Assembly: GCF_052117125.1 (NCBI RefSeq)
Contig: NZ_JBQKJT010000003.1
Coordinates: forward strand, 62,001-126,000
Length of the DNA stretch: 64,000 nt
Source: Avoscillospira_A sp052117125
Lineage (GTDB): Bacteria > Bacillota > Clostridia > Oscillospirales > Oscillospiraceae
Reading direction: 5' to 3'
Every line of letters begins with the position of its first letter. The first letter of the stretch is position 1. Shown here piece by piece: positions 57,442-64,000 of the stretch. A program made the position numbers and the translations under genes. The notes beneath the pieces were generated by a model that was not told the DNA's origin, made no database searches, and saw nothing but the letters and a program-made list of their open reading frames with translations.

Positions 57442-58083
57442 CTATGGACAGGATTTTGACAGACGTTCCAAATCCAAATGGTAAAAGCCTTGCGGCGTCT
57501 TTTTCATGACGCCGTCGGCGCACAGCTTTTGGATAATGCGCTGAATGTGGCGGTAGCTGATGCCGGTAGCGGCGGAAATCTCCATCAGGGTTCCGCAGTA
57601 GCGGCTGCCCCGCCGGTGCTGCAACAGATGGCGGCACACCTGCTCCCGGGCCGGGGACAGACTGGCGCGTACCAAACGGTCGGTGCTGCGGGTCAGCTTC
57701 AACGACAAATCCCGGGCCACCTGCCGCAGAAATACCAGATTTTCCTCCCGCTGCCGCCGGGCTCTGGCGTAGGGATAGGCCAGACAGATGACATCTGTCT
57801 GGGCTGCCACGGTGGCCGTGGCCCCGTCGGCCTCCTGCATCAGTTCCACGTCCCCCAGCGCACCGCTTTCGGCGGTGTAGCACAGGGCCAGACGCCGCCC
57901 GTCGTCCTGGAGCACCAGGGCTTCCACCCGGCCCTCTATAATAAAATAAAGACTCTCCACCGGTTCCCCTTGACGAATCAACGTCTCCCCGGCGGAAAAA
58001 AACAGACAGCGGCAGTCGGCGGCGTCGATCTCATAGGGCCGCAGCTGTTCGGCATAGTGGGCCTTTGGCTGGATTTCCCGCAT
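57442..58083 (-). CDS. Crp/Fnr family transcriptional regulator
   Basis: The 213-residue protein has an N-terminal cyclic-nucleotide-binding-type beta roll (residues ~10-120; GETLIRQGEPVESLYFIIEGRVEAL) and a C-terminal Crp winged helix (~140-205; LMEISAATGISYRHIQRIIQKLCADGVM). No [4Fe-4S]-type cysteine cluster of FNR is apparent (C24 and C26 only near the N-terminus), and the cAMP-contact residues of E. coli Crp are not clearly kept. Closest in look is the YeiL-like or unspecified Crp branch. It is divergent from the DMT transporter and shares its promoter region, so it may regulate it. Confidence 0.88.
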   Translation of the reverse strand: MREIQPKAHYAEQLRPYEIDAADCRCLFFSAGETLIRQGEPVESLYFIIEGRVEALVLQDDGRRLALCYTAESGALGDVELMQEADGATATVAAQTDVICLAYPYARARRQREENLVFLRQVARDLSLKLTRSTDRLVRASLSPAREQVCRHLLQHRRGSRYCGTLMEISAATGISYRHIQRIIQKLCADGVMKKTPQGFYHLDLERLSKSCP

Positions 58084-58106
58084 GGCGGTCCCCTCCTTTC
58101 GGGTTC

Positions 58107-58135
58107 ATTGTACACGCCACGACGCCATATGACAA
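58107..58135 (-). promoter_or_regulatory. Promoter for the Crp-type gene
   Basis: Minus-strand TTGTCA (58130-58135), a 17-base spacer and TACAAT (58107-58112). A GACA-AG-TGTC dyad at 58131-58140 overlaps the -35. Confidence 0.75.
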
Positions 58136-58165
58136 GTGTCCTACTGTCCGGCGGCGGGGCTGTGG

Positions 58166-58171
58166 TACAAT
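58166..58171 (+). promoter_or_regulatory. -10 element for the DMT transporter gene
   Basis: TACAAT lies 28 bases before the ATG; the -35 (TACTGT/ACTGTC) is poor. It may need the divergent Crp-type activator. Confidence 0.45.
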
Positions 58172-58198
58172 GGGGGCAAATTCTCAGGAGGTGCTGTC

Positions 58199-59074
58199 AT
58201 GGATACCATTCTTTCCCTGCTGACCGGTGTGGTCCTCGCCGTGATGATCCTGTGGAACGGCCAGCTGACCGCCGGTTACGGCAACTATGCCGCCGCCGTC
58301 ATCATCCATGTGGTTGGAACGGTGTTTTCCGGCGTCCTTTGTCTGGCGGGACGGCGAAAAGTATTTGCCAGAGCTCCGTTCTGGGCCTATCTGGGCGGCG
58401 CAATCGGTGTGTTGTCCACCTTATTTAACAACTATGCTTTTGGTCATATCACCATGACCAGCATTGTGGCGCTGGGGCTCCTGGGCCAGACCATCACCTC
58501 GGTACTGCTGGACCGGTTTGGCTGGCTGGGCGCACCGAAGCGGCCCGTGGACCGGTCGGTGGCCGTGGCCCTGATCAGTGCCCCCGTGGGTATTTTTCTG
58601 ATGCTGGACGGCAGTGTGAGCCAGTCGATGCTGGCGGTGCTGCTGTCGTTGGGGGCCGGTGTGACGGTGGTCCTGTCCCGGATGGTCAATGCCCGTCTGG
58701 CGTCGGAGACCAGCCCACTGGCCGGGTCTTTTGTCAACCATCTGGTGGGCTTGCCCATCTGTGTGGTCCTGCTGCTCCTGGTGGGCCAGTGGACCACACC
58801 GGCCGCGGGCACCATGGAGCCGTGGATGTACTGCGGCGGGATGCTGGGCGTGACCACAGTATTGCTGTTCAATATCACCGTGCCCAAGGTGTCGGCGTTC
58901 CGGTTAACGCTCCTGTCCTTTGTGGGCCAGGTGTTTACTGGTGTGGCTCTGGATGTGGCATTGGGCCAGACGGCTTCCGCCGCGTCGTTCCGGGGCGGAT
59001 TGGTCATTGCGGCGGGCCTGCTGGTGTCGCAGCTGCTTGGCGCAAGAAAAAGCGTTGCCAAAACGGAAAATTAA
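58199..59074 (+). CDS. DMT family transporter (DUF606/YdcZ-like)
   Basis: The 291-residue integral membrane protein has about ten hydrophobic helices in two repeats of five; WNGQLTAGYGNYAAAVIIHVVGTVFSG near 18-45 and GSFVNHLVGLPICVVLLLLVGQW near 179-201 mark the two halves. This is the DUF606/YdcZ branch of drug/metabolite transporters in its fused two-domain form. Substrate unknown. ATG at 58199 has CAGGAGG upstream. It is divergent from the Crp-type regulator and ends at the hairpin repeat. Confidence 0.87.
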   Translation: MDTILSLLTGVVLAVMILWNGQLTAGYGNYAAAVIIHVVGTVFSGVLCLAGRRKVFARAPFWAYLGGAIGVLSTLFNNYAFGHITMTSIVALGLLGQTITSVLLDRFGWLGAPKRPVDRSVAVALISAPVGIFLMLDGSVSQSMLAVLLSLGAGVTVVLSRMVNARLASETSPLAGSFVNHLVGLPICVVLLLLVGQWTTPAAGTMEPWMYCGGMLGVTTVLLFNITVPKVSAFRLTLLSFVGQVFTGVALDVALGQTASAASFRGGLVIAAGLLVSQLLGARKSVAKTEN

Positions 59075-59386
59075 AGTTTTACTCGATTTTTTTCAAAAAA
59101 TCGCGGTTTCCAAAGGCAGAGCCTTTTGTCGCCTGCCGCAGCGGGCGAAATTCCCGCTGGCCGCAGCCAGCGAAATCCCCCAGCGTCCCTAACCGCCATC
59201 CGCAGATGGCGGAATCCCCGGCCAACGGCCAAGGCCCCCCGGCGTCACCCGAAATGGGTGGCAGCCGGGGGGCCTTCTGCGCACAACAAAAAATCTATTG
59301 CAACGTGGGGGTTCGCGCCGTGCGCGGCGCGACCGGGGCGCCGCCCCTGGACCCTGCGATTTTTTGAAAAAATCGAGTAAAACTTT
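59073..59386. repeat. Intergenic hairpin-array repeat, copy 2, with terminal inverted repeats
   Basis: The 325-base gap between the convergent DMT and mntP genes is filled by this element. Its ends (59073-59104 and 59356-59386) are inverted repeats of about 31 bases differing by one T. Each end also contains its own GATTTTTT..AAAAAATC hairpin. Inside is a row of GC stems: AAAGGC-AGA-GCCTTT, CCTGC..GCGGG, CGCTGGC-CGCA-GCCAGCG, CGCCATC-CGCA-GATGGCG, GGCC-AAC-GGCC, a long GGCCCCCCGGC..GCCGGGGGGCC stem, CGCGCC..GGCGCG and GGGGC-GCC-GCCCC. There is no coding frame of note. The structure resembles a non-autonomous mobile element (MITE). Confidence 0.8.
59231..59274. terminator. Long hairpin inside repeat copy 2
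   Basis: AAGGCCCCCCGGC..GCCGGGGGGCCTT with inner CACCC..GGGTG stem. It is the counterpart of the terminator hairpin in copy 1 and may end the transporter transcript, though only TT CTG follows. Confidence 0.5.
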
Positions 59387-59399
59387 TTATGTTTGGTAC

Positions 59400-59960
59400 T
59401 TACAGGATTCCCAAGTGCTCCAACAGAATTTTACATCCCAACAGAACCAGGACCGCGCCGCCGGCCAGCTCCGCCCGGCTTTTGCCCTTTTCGCCCACGA
59501 TGCCGCCGGCCCGAACGCCGATGGCCGACAGGACAAAGGTTGTTATGCCGATAAAACTGACGGCGGGGACGATCTCCACCTGCAAAAAGGCGAAGGTGAT
59601 GCCCACGGTCAACGCGTCGATGCTGGTGGCGATGGCCAGAGGAAACATGGATTTACAGGAAAAATCGGCTTCCACACACTCCTCGTCCTCCTTGCGGGAC
59701 TCCCGGATCATATTGATGCCGATGACGGCCAGCAGCACAAAGGCAATCCAGTGGTCCACATTGGTGATAAGCGACTGAAACCGGACGCCCAGCAGCCACC
59801 CCAGAAAAGGCATCAGCGCCTGAAAGCCGCCGAACCACAGTCCGGCAATTAAGGCATAGCGCAGCCGTACCTTACCGGCGGAAAGGCCCTTGCAGACCGA
59901 GACGGCAAAGGCGTCCATGGACAGTCCCACGGCGATCAGAAACAGTTCGATGATTCCCAT
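59400..59960 (-). CDS. mntP: Manganese efflux pump MntP
   Basis: The 186-residue membrane protein has six helices and the MntP duplicated motifs LIAVGLSMDAFAVSVCKGL (8-26, with the Asp of the export site) and AIATSIDALTVGITFAF (near 108-124). It exports Mn2+ and protects from manganese stress. The ATG at 59960 follows GGGAGGTACAT. Expression is controlled by the yybP-ykoY (Mn2+) riboswitch and terminator immediately upstream, a known pairing that supports the function. Confidence 0.93.
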   Translation of the reverse strand: MGIIELFLIAVGLSMDAFAVSVCKGLSAGKVRLRYALIAGLWFGGFQALMPFLGWLLGVRFQSLITNVDHWIAFVLLAVIGINMIRESRKEDEECVEADFSCKSMFPLAIATSIDALTVGITFAFLQVEIVPAVSFIGITTFVLSAIGVRAGGIVGEKGKSRAELAGGAVLVLLGCKILLEHLGIL

Positions 59961-59978
59961 ATGTACCTCCCAAAACAA

Positions 59979-60014
59979 CAAAAAAAGACGAAATCCGCCC
60001 AAGGCGAACTCGTC
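59979..60014 (-). terminator. Riboswitch expression-platform terminator of mntP
   Basis: Minus-strand GACGAGTTCGCC-TTGG-GCGGATTTCGTC hairpin followed by TTTTTTTG, placed between the aptamer and the mntP start. When Mn2+ binds, the aptamer should prevent its formation. Confidence 0.78.
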
Positions 60015-60098
60015 TCGTCATTGAAAACATGGCCAGAGGGCATCCCTCAGTCTGTTGACCATGCTACGCAGTCATCGCGCCGACTACTCCCAAAATTC
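60015..60098 (-). ncRNA. yybP-ykoY Mn2+-sensing riboswitch
   Basis: The minus strand carries the conserved loop parts GGGAGTAG at its 5' side and GGTCAACAGACTG-AGGGATGCCCT-CTGGCC, the family's characteristic helix and loops, with CATGG/CCATG closing pairs. It lies directly upstream of an intrinsic terminator and mntP. The class senses Mn2+ and switches on exporters. Confidence 0.88.
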
Positions 60099-60107
60099 TG
60101 CTGTATA

Positions 60108-60136
60108 CCATATCACGGCAGCATGGGGATAGTCAA
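60108..60136 (-). promoter_or_regulatory. Probable promoter for the riboswitch-mntP transcript
   Basis: Minus-strand TTGACT (60131-60136), a 17-base spacer and a weak ATATGG (60108-60113); TATACA slightly downstream is an alternative -10. Confidence 0.5.
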
Positions 60137-60159
60137 TGCTAACCTCCGGAAAAAAACCG

Positions 60160-60188
60160 TGGCATTTTCCGCTGGAATCTGCTATACT
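60160..60188 (+). promoter_or_regulatory. Promoter for rhaB
   Basis: TGGCAT (60160-60165), a 17-base spacer and TATACT (60183-60188). Confidence 0.65.
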
Positions 60189-60198
60189 ATTATAAGAA

Positions 60199-60210
60199 CG
60201 AAACGTTTCG
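60199..60210. promoter_or_regulatory. Palindromic operator (LacI-type look) at rhaB
   Basis: CGAAACGTTTCG, a perfect 12-base palindrome centred about ten bases after the -10, where a bound repressor would block start of transcription. The central CG and AA/TT arms recall LacI/GalR-type sites. No regulator gene is adjacent. Confidence 0.6.
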
Positions 60211-60240
60211 CTTTCGTAGAGATTGACAGGAGGCTACGCC

Positions 60241-61725
60241 ATGAAACATCCTCTGCATATGCTGGCCTTTGATCTGGGCGCCAGCAACGGACGCGGCATT
60301 CTCGGTTCCTTTGACGGTGAGAAGATCACCATGCAGGAGCTGCACCGCTTTGAAAACGACTACATCGACCTCAGCGGCGTCCTGTACTGGGACAGCCTCA
60401 ATCTGTTCCACCAGACGAAGCAGGCCCTCTATGCCTTCAAGCGGGCGGGATTGGGCGATCTGGCCTCGTTCAGCGTGGACACCTGGGGCGTGGACTACGG
60501 TCTGCTGGACAAAAACGGCCATCTGCTGGGCAGCAGCCGTTCCTACCGCATGAGCTGCGACGCGGATATGGAGCGGGTCTGGCAGAAGGTGCCCTTTGAG
60601 ACCCAGTTCCGCCGCACGGGCATCGCCGCCCAGAATTACAACACCGTCTATCAGCTGTGCCGCCGTCAGGCCGAGGGCGACGTAGCGCTGGAACAGGCGG
60701 AGACCATGCTGCTGACGCCGGACCTCATCGGCTATTTCTTCAGCGGGGAAAAGGCCAGCGAATACACCATCACCACCACGACCATGCTCTATGACCCGGT
60801 GGCGGGGGATTGGGATTGGGCTTCCATTGACGAGCTGGGTCTGCCCCGGCGCATCTTTACGAAGATCGACCGGCCCGGCACGGTCCGGGGCCATCTGCTG
60901 CGGTCCATTGCCGAGGAGGTGGGCATCAATCAGGCGGCCCACTGTGCCGTCGGCGGCCACGACACGGCTTCCGCTGTGGCGGCCATTCCCGGCCAGGGCA
61001 ACTTCGCGTTCTGTTCCAGCGGCACCTGGTCCCTCTTCGGCGTGGAAACCGACCGGCCCATCCTCTCCGACGCCGTCCGTGACGCGGGCTTTACCAACGA
61101 AGGCACGGTTCAGGGCGGCTTCCGGCCCCTGAAGAATATCATGGGTCTGTGGCTGATTCAGGAGTGCCGCCGGGACTGGGCCAAGGTGGGCAACAAATAC
61201 AGCTGGGACGAAATTGTGGAGATGGCCAAGGGCGCCGAGCCCCTGCGCTCCGTCATCGACCCCAACTACGGCCCCTTCTTCTCCGCCGGCAACATGGAGG
61301 AGAAAATCCGGGACTACTGCCGCAAGAGCGGCCAGCCCGTCCCCGAGACGCCGGGACAGGTGGCTCGCTGCATCTATGAATCCCTGGCCCTCAAATATCG
61401 CTGGGCCTTGGAGCGGCTGGAGGAGATCAAGGGCGCCAAGCTGGAAGCCCTGAACATTGTGGGCGGCGGCATCCAGAACAAGCTGCTCAATCAGATGGTG
61501 GCCGACGCCATCAATCTGCCGGTGGTCACCGGACCCATTGAGGGCGCCGCCATCGGCAATCTGCTGATGCAGGCCGTGGCCCTGGGCGAGCTCAAGGGCC
61601 TGGACGAAGTCCGGCAGGTGGTCCGCAATTCGGAAACCGTGGTCACCTACGAACCCCACCACACCCAGGCTTGGGCAGACGCCTACGGGCGGCTGCTGGA
61701 AAGCACGGAAAAAGTACAGGCGTAA
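60241..61725 (+). CDS. rhaB: Rhamnulokinase
   Basis: The 494-residue FGGY-family kinase phosphorylates L-rhamnulose to rhamnulose 1-phosphate. Features: LAFDLGASNGRGILG (8-22, phosphate-1), VDTWGVDYGLLD near 80-91, the GGHDTASAVAA segment near 238-248 (catalytic-type Asp), and NIVGGGIQNKLLNQMVAD near 408-425 (adenosine site). The length matches RhaB. ATG 60241 is behind AGGAGG. No other rhamnose gene is in the window; what follows is a terminator, so it is monocistronic. L-fuculokinase is a less likely alternative. Confidence 0.9.
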   Translation: MKHPLHMLAFDLGASNGRGILGSFDGEKITMQELHRFENDYIDLSGVLYWDSLNLFHQTKQALYAFKRAGLGDLASFSVDTWGVDYGLLDKNGHLLGSSRSYRMSCDADMERVWQKVPFETQFRRTGIAAQNYNTVYQLCRRQAEGDVALEQAETMLLTPDLIGYFFSGEKASEYTITTTTMLYDPVAGDWDWASIDELGLPRRIFTKIDRPGTVRGHLLRSIAEEVGINQAAHCAVGGHDTASAVAAIPGQGNFAFCSSGTWSLFGVETDRPILSDAVRDAGFTNEGTVQGGFRPLKNIMGLWLIQECRRDWAKVGNKYSWDEIVEMAKGAEPLRSVIDPNYGPFFSAGNMEEKIRDYCRKSGQPVPETPGQVARCIYESLALKYRWALERLEEIKGAKLEALNIVGGGIQNKLLNQMVADAINLPVVTGPIEGAAIGNLLMQAVALGELKGLDEVRQVVRNSETVVTYEPHHTQAWADAYGRLLESTEKVQA

Positions 61726-61732
61726 TTCCATT

Positions 61733-61766
61733 CGGGCGCACCATGCTGCGGTGCGCCCGCTTTCTG
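61733..61766. terminator. Terminator after rhaB
   Basis: A 10-bp stem (CGGGCGCACC 61733-61742 with GGTGCGCCCG 61750-61759) is followed by CTTTCTG. It also lies 26 bases past the stop of the small minus-strand gene. Confidence 0.65.
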
Positions 61767-61791
61767 TCTGCAAGCAAACCGGATCGGGTTA

Positions 61792-62160
61792 TTACTCTGA
61801 CCGGGGAGCACAGGGACAGCCGGGGACTGCCGGACGGTCCGGCCCGCAGGACGAACGGCCGATGCAGTCCTCGGGACTGTCGCGCAGTTCCGCCACGGCT
61901 TCCAGCTTCTGCTGTAACAGCCATTGTTTCATAATCAGCGATTGCAGCAGTTGCCGGGTGCAGCGGCAGCTGGCGAGAAGCTGGCAGAAGGTGAGTTCTC
62001 CGGCGGCGTACCGCCGTACCACGGCCTGGGTCTGTTCGCCCTGGGCATTGAGGATATGGGAGGCGGACATGGCCTCCAGCGCCGCCGACTCCAATAGATC
62101 AATGCGGGTCTGACGGAAAGACGGCCGGTGTTCTGCCGGTGGAATCTGTGGCATTCCCAT
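61792..62160 (-). CDS. Small protein, possibly spore-associated (hypothetical)
   Basis: This 122-residue protein is mostly helical. Its core reads RIDLLESAALEAMSASHIL, then GEQTQAVV, then RQLLQSLIMKQWLLQQKLE. From memory this resembles the pattern LLxSVALEExALSHILNAEGEKxQ...IKxxxLLQxKLE seen in many short clostridial and Bacillus proteins linked to spore coat or exosporium; I could not check this. Ten bases upstream of ATG 62160 is AAAGGAG. The C-terminal 25 residues are Cys/Pro-rich (CIGRSSCGPDRPAVPGCPC). It is divergent from cls. No function can be stated. Confidence 0.6.
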   Translation of the reverse strand: MGMPQIPPAEHRPSFRQTRIDLLESAALEAMSASHILNAQGEQTQAVVRRYAAGELTFCQLLASCRCTRQLLQSLIMKQWLLQQKLEAVAELRDSPEDCIGRSSCGPDRPAVPGCPCAPRSE

Positions 62161-62242
62161 GGTACATCGTCTCCTTTGTTGGATGTGCGCCAAAGCGCTG
62201 CTACAGTCTATGGCCTCCGCCGGGAGAATAGACCGGCGGGGC

Positions 62243-62271
62243 TTGCGCCGGTTGGGGAAAGCGAGTATAAT
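62243..62271 (+). promoter_or_regulatory. Promoter for cls
   Basis: TTGCGC (62243-62248), a 17-base spacer and a perfect TATAAT (62266-62271), 36 bases before the cls ATG. Confidence 0.78.
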
Positions 62272-62307
62272 AAAACCCATATATCGTCATGGAAGGGGAG
62301 GTGCCCC

Positions 62308-63843
62308 ATGAAGAGTTATTTTAAGCTGCTGTTCCAGCGGGCAGTGGTCGTGTCCCTGTGTCTGCTGATTCAGGTGGGCGTGTTGGTGTTCGGCGTACAC
62401 TACCTGTCGGGCTACTCGGTCTGGTTCAACATCGGCATGGATATTCTGGCCTGGCTGGCCGTCATCTGGATTGTGTCGTGCCGCACGGAACCCACCTACA
62501 AAATCGCCTGGATTATTCCCATTCTGGCCCTGCCGCTCTTCGGCATCTCCTTCTATCTGCTCTTCGGCGGCAACCGGCTGTCCCGGCGGCTCAAACGGCG
62601 GATGCAGACGGTGCAGCAAATCCATATGGACAACCTGACCCAGGATATGCGGGTGCTGGAGCGGGAGGAGGCCCTGAGCCCCGACGCGGCGTTACAGTCC
62701 AACTACCTGGTCCGCATTGCCGGGTGTCCCGTCTGCGAGAACACCGAGAGCACCTATTACGCCTGCGGCGAAGCGGCGGTGGGAGATATGCTGGATGCCA
62801 TCGCCCGGGCCGAACGGTATATTTTCCTGGAGTACTTCATCATTCAGACCGGACGGCTGTGGGAGCAGATCCTGCGGCTTCTGCGGAAAAAAGCCGCCGC
62901 CGGTGTGGATGTCCGTGTCATTTACGACGATTTCGGCTGCATTATGACGCTGCCCGGCGGATACTGGCGGAAGCTGGAAAAGGTGGGCATCAAGGCCTGT
63001 CCGTTCAATCCCTATGTCCCCGTGCTGTCCTCCCGGCTCAACAACCGGGACCACCGGAAATTCCTCATTGTGGACGGAGAGATCGGCTTCACCGGCGGCA
63101 TGAATCTGGCCGATGAGTATATTAACCTGGAAGAACGCTTCGGCTACTGGAAGGACTGCGTCATCCGCCTCAAGGGTGAGGCCGTCTGGCCCATGACCGT
63201 CATGTTCCTGGCCATGTGGGCCCAGATCAAGGGCTGGAAGGAGACCGTTTCCTTCTACAAGCCGCCCCGGCCCATCGCCGTCAGCAAGCGGCCCCACGGT
63301 TTTGTCCAGCCCTTTGCCGACAGTCCGCTGGACAACGAGCCGGTGGGCGACACGGTATTTTTCAACCTGATTACCAAGGCCCGGCGGTCGGTGTATATCA
63401 TGACGCCGTATCTGATCATCAGCGACAAAATGATCTCCGCCCTGACGGTGGCCGTCAAAAACGGCGTGGATGTGCGGATCATCACCCCGGGCATTCCCGA
63501 CAAAAAGATGGTCTTCGCCGTGACGCGGGCCCATTACGCGGACCTGCTTAGCCAGGGCGTGAAAATCTATGAGTACAGCCCCGGTTTTGTCCACGCCAAG
63601 GTGGTCTGTGTGGACCGGGAATACGCTGTGGTGGGTACGGTGAACTTTGATTTCCGCAGTCTGTACCTCCACTTTGAGGACGGCGTGTGGCTCTACAAGG
63701 CCGACTGTGTGGGCGCCGTGGCCCGGGACTTCGATGAGACGTTTCCGCTGTGCCACCGCATGAGCCTGGCGGAGGTCCGCTCCTGGCCCCTGCACCGGCG
63801 GCTGGCCGGTGCGTTTCTGCGGCTGTTCTCTCCTTTAATGTAA
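62308..63843 (+). CDS. cls: Cardiolipin synthase
   Basis: The 511-residue membrane enzyme joins two phosphatidylglycerol molecules to cardiolipin. Two N-terminal helices (about 10-30 and 37-57) and a short third (about 68-86; the two-helix PLDc_N part) are followed by two phospholipase D domains. The HKD motifs are HRKFLIVDGEIGFTGG near 250 and HAKVVCVDREYAVVGTVNFDFRS near 430, each with H-x-K-x4-D. ATG 62308 is preceded by GGGGAGG. It stands alone, behind a good promoter. Confidence 0.94.
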   Translation: MKSYFKLLFQRAVVVSLCLLIQVGVLVFGVHYLSGYSVWFNIGMDILAWLAVIWIVSCRTEPTYKIAWIIPILALPLFGISFYLLFGGNRLSRRLKRRMQTVQQIHMDNLTQDMRVLEREEALSPDAALQSNYLVRIAGCPVCENTESTYYACGEAAVGDMLDAIARAERYIFLEYFIIQTGRLWEQILRLLRKKAAAGVDVRVIYDDFGCIMTLPGGYWRKLEKVGIKACPFNPYVPVLSSRLNNRDHRKFLIVDGEIGFTGGMNLADEYINLEERFGYWKDCVIRLKGEAVWPMTVMFLAMWAQIKGWKETVSFYKPPRPIAVSKRPHGFVQPFADSPLDNEPVGDTVFFNLITKARRSVYIMTPYLIISDKMISALTVAVKNGVDVRIITPGIPDKKMVFAVTRAHYADLLSQGVKIYEYSPGFVHAKVVCVDREYAVVGTVNFDFRSLYLHFEDGVWLYKADCVGAVARDFDETFPLCHRMSLAEVRSWPLHRRLAGAFLRLFSPLM

Positions 63844-63849
63844 CAGGAT

Positions 63850-63880
63850 GGGCAGGGTGGCAGGCAGCCGCCCTGCCCAG
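63850..63880 (+). terminator. Terminator-like hairpin after cls
   Basis: GGGCAGGGTGGC-AGGCA-GCCGCCCTGCCC with one mismatch, followed by AGTTGTCC; no long T-tract, so moderate strength. Confidence 0.5.
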
Positions 63881-63913
63881 TTGTCCCTCCGGGAAAAAAC
63901 CCTGGAAAATCGC

Positions 63914-63942
63914 TATACAAACGATGTATTATCTGCTATACT
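63914..63942 (+). promoter_or_regulatory. Promoter at the right edge
   Basis: TATACA (63914-63919), a 17-base spacer and TATACT (63937-63942). A small GCGCC..GGCGC stem follows, and AAAGGCAGGA at the end looks like a ribosome site, so a plus-strand gene begins just beyond the window. Confidence 0.55.
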
Positions 63943-64000
63943 GATATAAAACCAATGGTGCGCCCTGCTGCGGCGCTTTATCTTTTTCTGAAAGGCAGGA

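Overview
The window is about 64 kb of a GC-rich (roughly 60%), low-GC-lineage Gram-positive type chromosome. Strong AGGAGG-type ribosome binding sites, GTG/TTG starts with 4-base overlaps, a WalRKHI operon, DnaD/DnaI-type primosome proteins, MreCD/PBP2, a polyferredoxin-rich redox repertoire and rubrerythrin point to an anaerobic clostridium. The style of the genes (DUF362 ferredoxins, CD1871A family, XdhC, split Rnf-like genes) suggests Oscillospiraceae/Ruminococcaceae of the gut, in the neighbourhood of Flavonifractor, Oscillibacter or Lawsonibacter. That placement is inference from gene content; no rRNA is present. I see no phage, insertion sequence, CRISPR array or plasmid module: this is ordinary chromosomal backbone with small accessory islands.

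Layout. 1-0.5 kb: end of an aldose 1-epimerase. 0.5-6.9 kb (minus): a DUF362 ferredoxin with its own promoter, then an operon NTPase - FecCD permease - FecE ATPase fused to a methyltransferase - binding lipoprotein - XdhC. 7.1-9.1 kb (minus): DnaC/DnaI-like ATPase and DnaD protein. 9.2-14.7 kb (minus): Maf, MreC, MreD, PBP2, FAD dehydrogenase. 14.7-16.8 kb: U32 protein, divergent from NAD synthetase (17.1-19.0 kb). 19.2-22.8 kb (minus): cysteine desulfurase, an LDH-like protein and MnmE. 22.9-28.7 kb: a DUF2207-like membrane protein, an unknown protein, adenine deaminase and a HAD phosphatase. 28.8-33.6 kb: arginine biosynthesis (argG, argH, argF) interrupted by a membrane-tethered MerR regulator on the other strand. 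33.6-37.0 kb (minus): rubrerythrin, QueH, Dabb, GNAT and DUF2156. 37.1-42 kb (plus): LysR, a TlpA-like lipoprotein, a 45-residue CD1871A protein, a NapH-like polyferredoxin, RsmG, lipoate ligase and PadR. 42-49.6 kb: a UroD-family methyltransferase behind a Fur-like box, a PucR-type regulator, tRNA-Gly(CCC), TatD, MnmG and an orphan RnfD/RnfC-like pair. 49.8-57.4 kb (plus): an RsmF-type rRNA methyltransferase, WalR-WalK-WalH-WalI and MurA. 57.4-64 kb: a Crp-type regulator, a DMT transporter, MntP under a Mn2+ (yybP-ykoY) riboswitch, rhamnulokinase, a small possibly spore-linked protein and cardiolipin synthase.

How the genes work together. Cell-envelope growth is the strongest theme (MreCD/PBP2, WalRKHI, MurA, Cls). 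tRNA/rRNA modification is spread over several loci (MnmE, MnmG, RsmG, RsmF-like, QueH, NifS). Arginine synthesis carries a candidate ArgR box. Metal and redox handling appears in the FecBCD/XdhC operon, MntP, rubrerythrin and the thioredoxin/polyferredoxin cluster.

The most interesting items are: (i) an ABC ATPase-methyltransferase fusion in a FecBCD operon bounded by an NTPase and XdhC; (ii) two intergenic elements made of tandem GC-rich hairpins, one with about 31-bp terminal inverted repeats, both between convergent genes; (iii) an orphan RnfC/RnfD pair that seems to lack the usual flavin and NADH motifs; (iv) an LDH-like protein without the catalytic histidine; (v) a TlpA / tiny CXXC protein / polyferredoxin operon; and (vi) a MerR protein with a membrane tail and a textbook 19-bp-spacer promoter.
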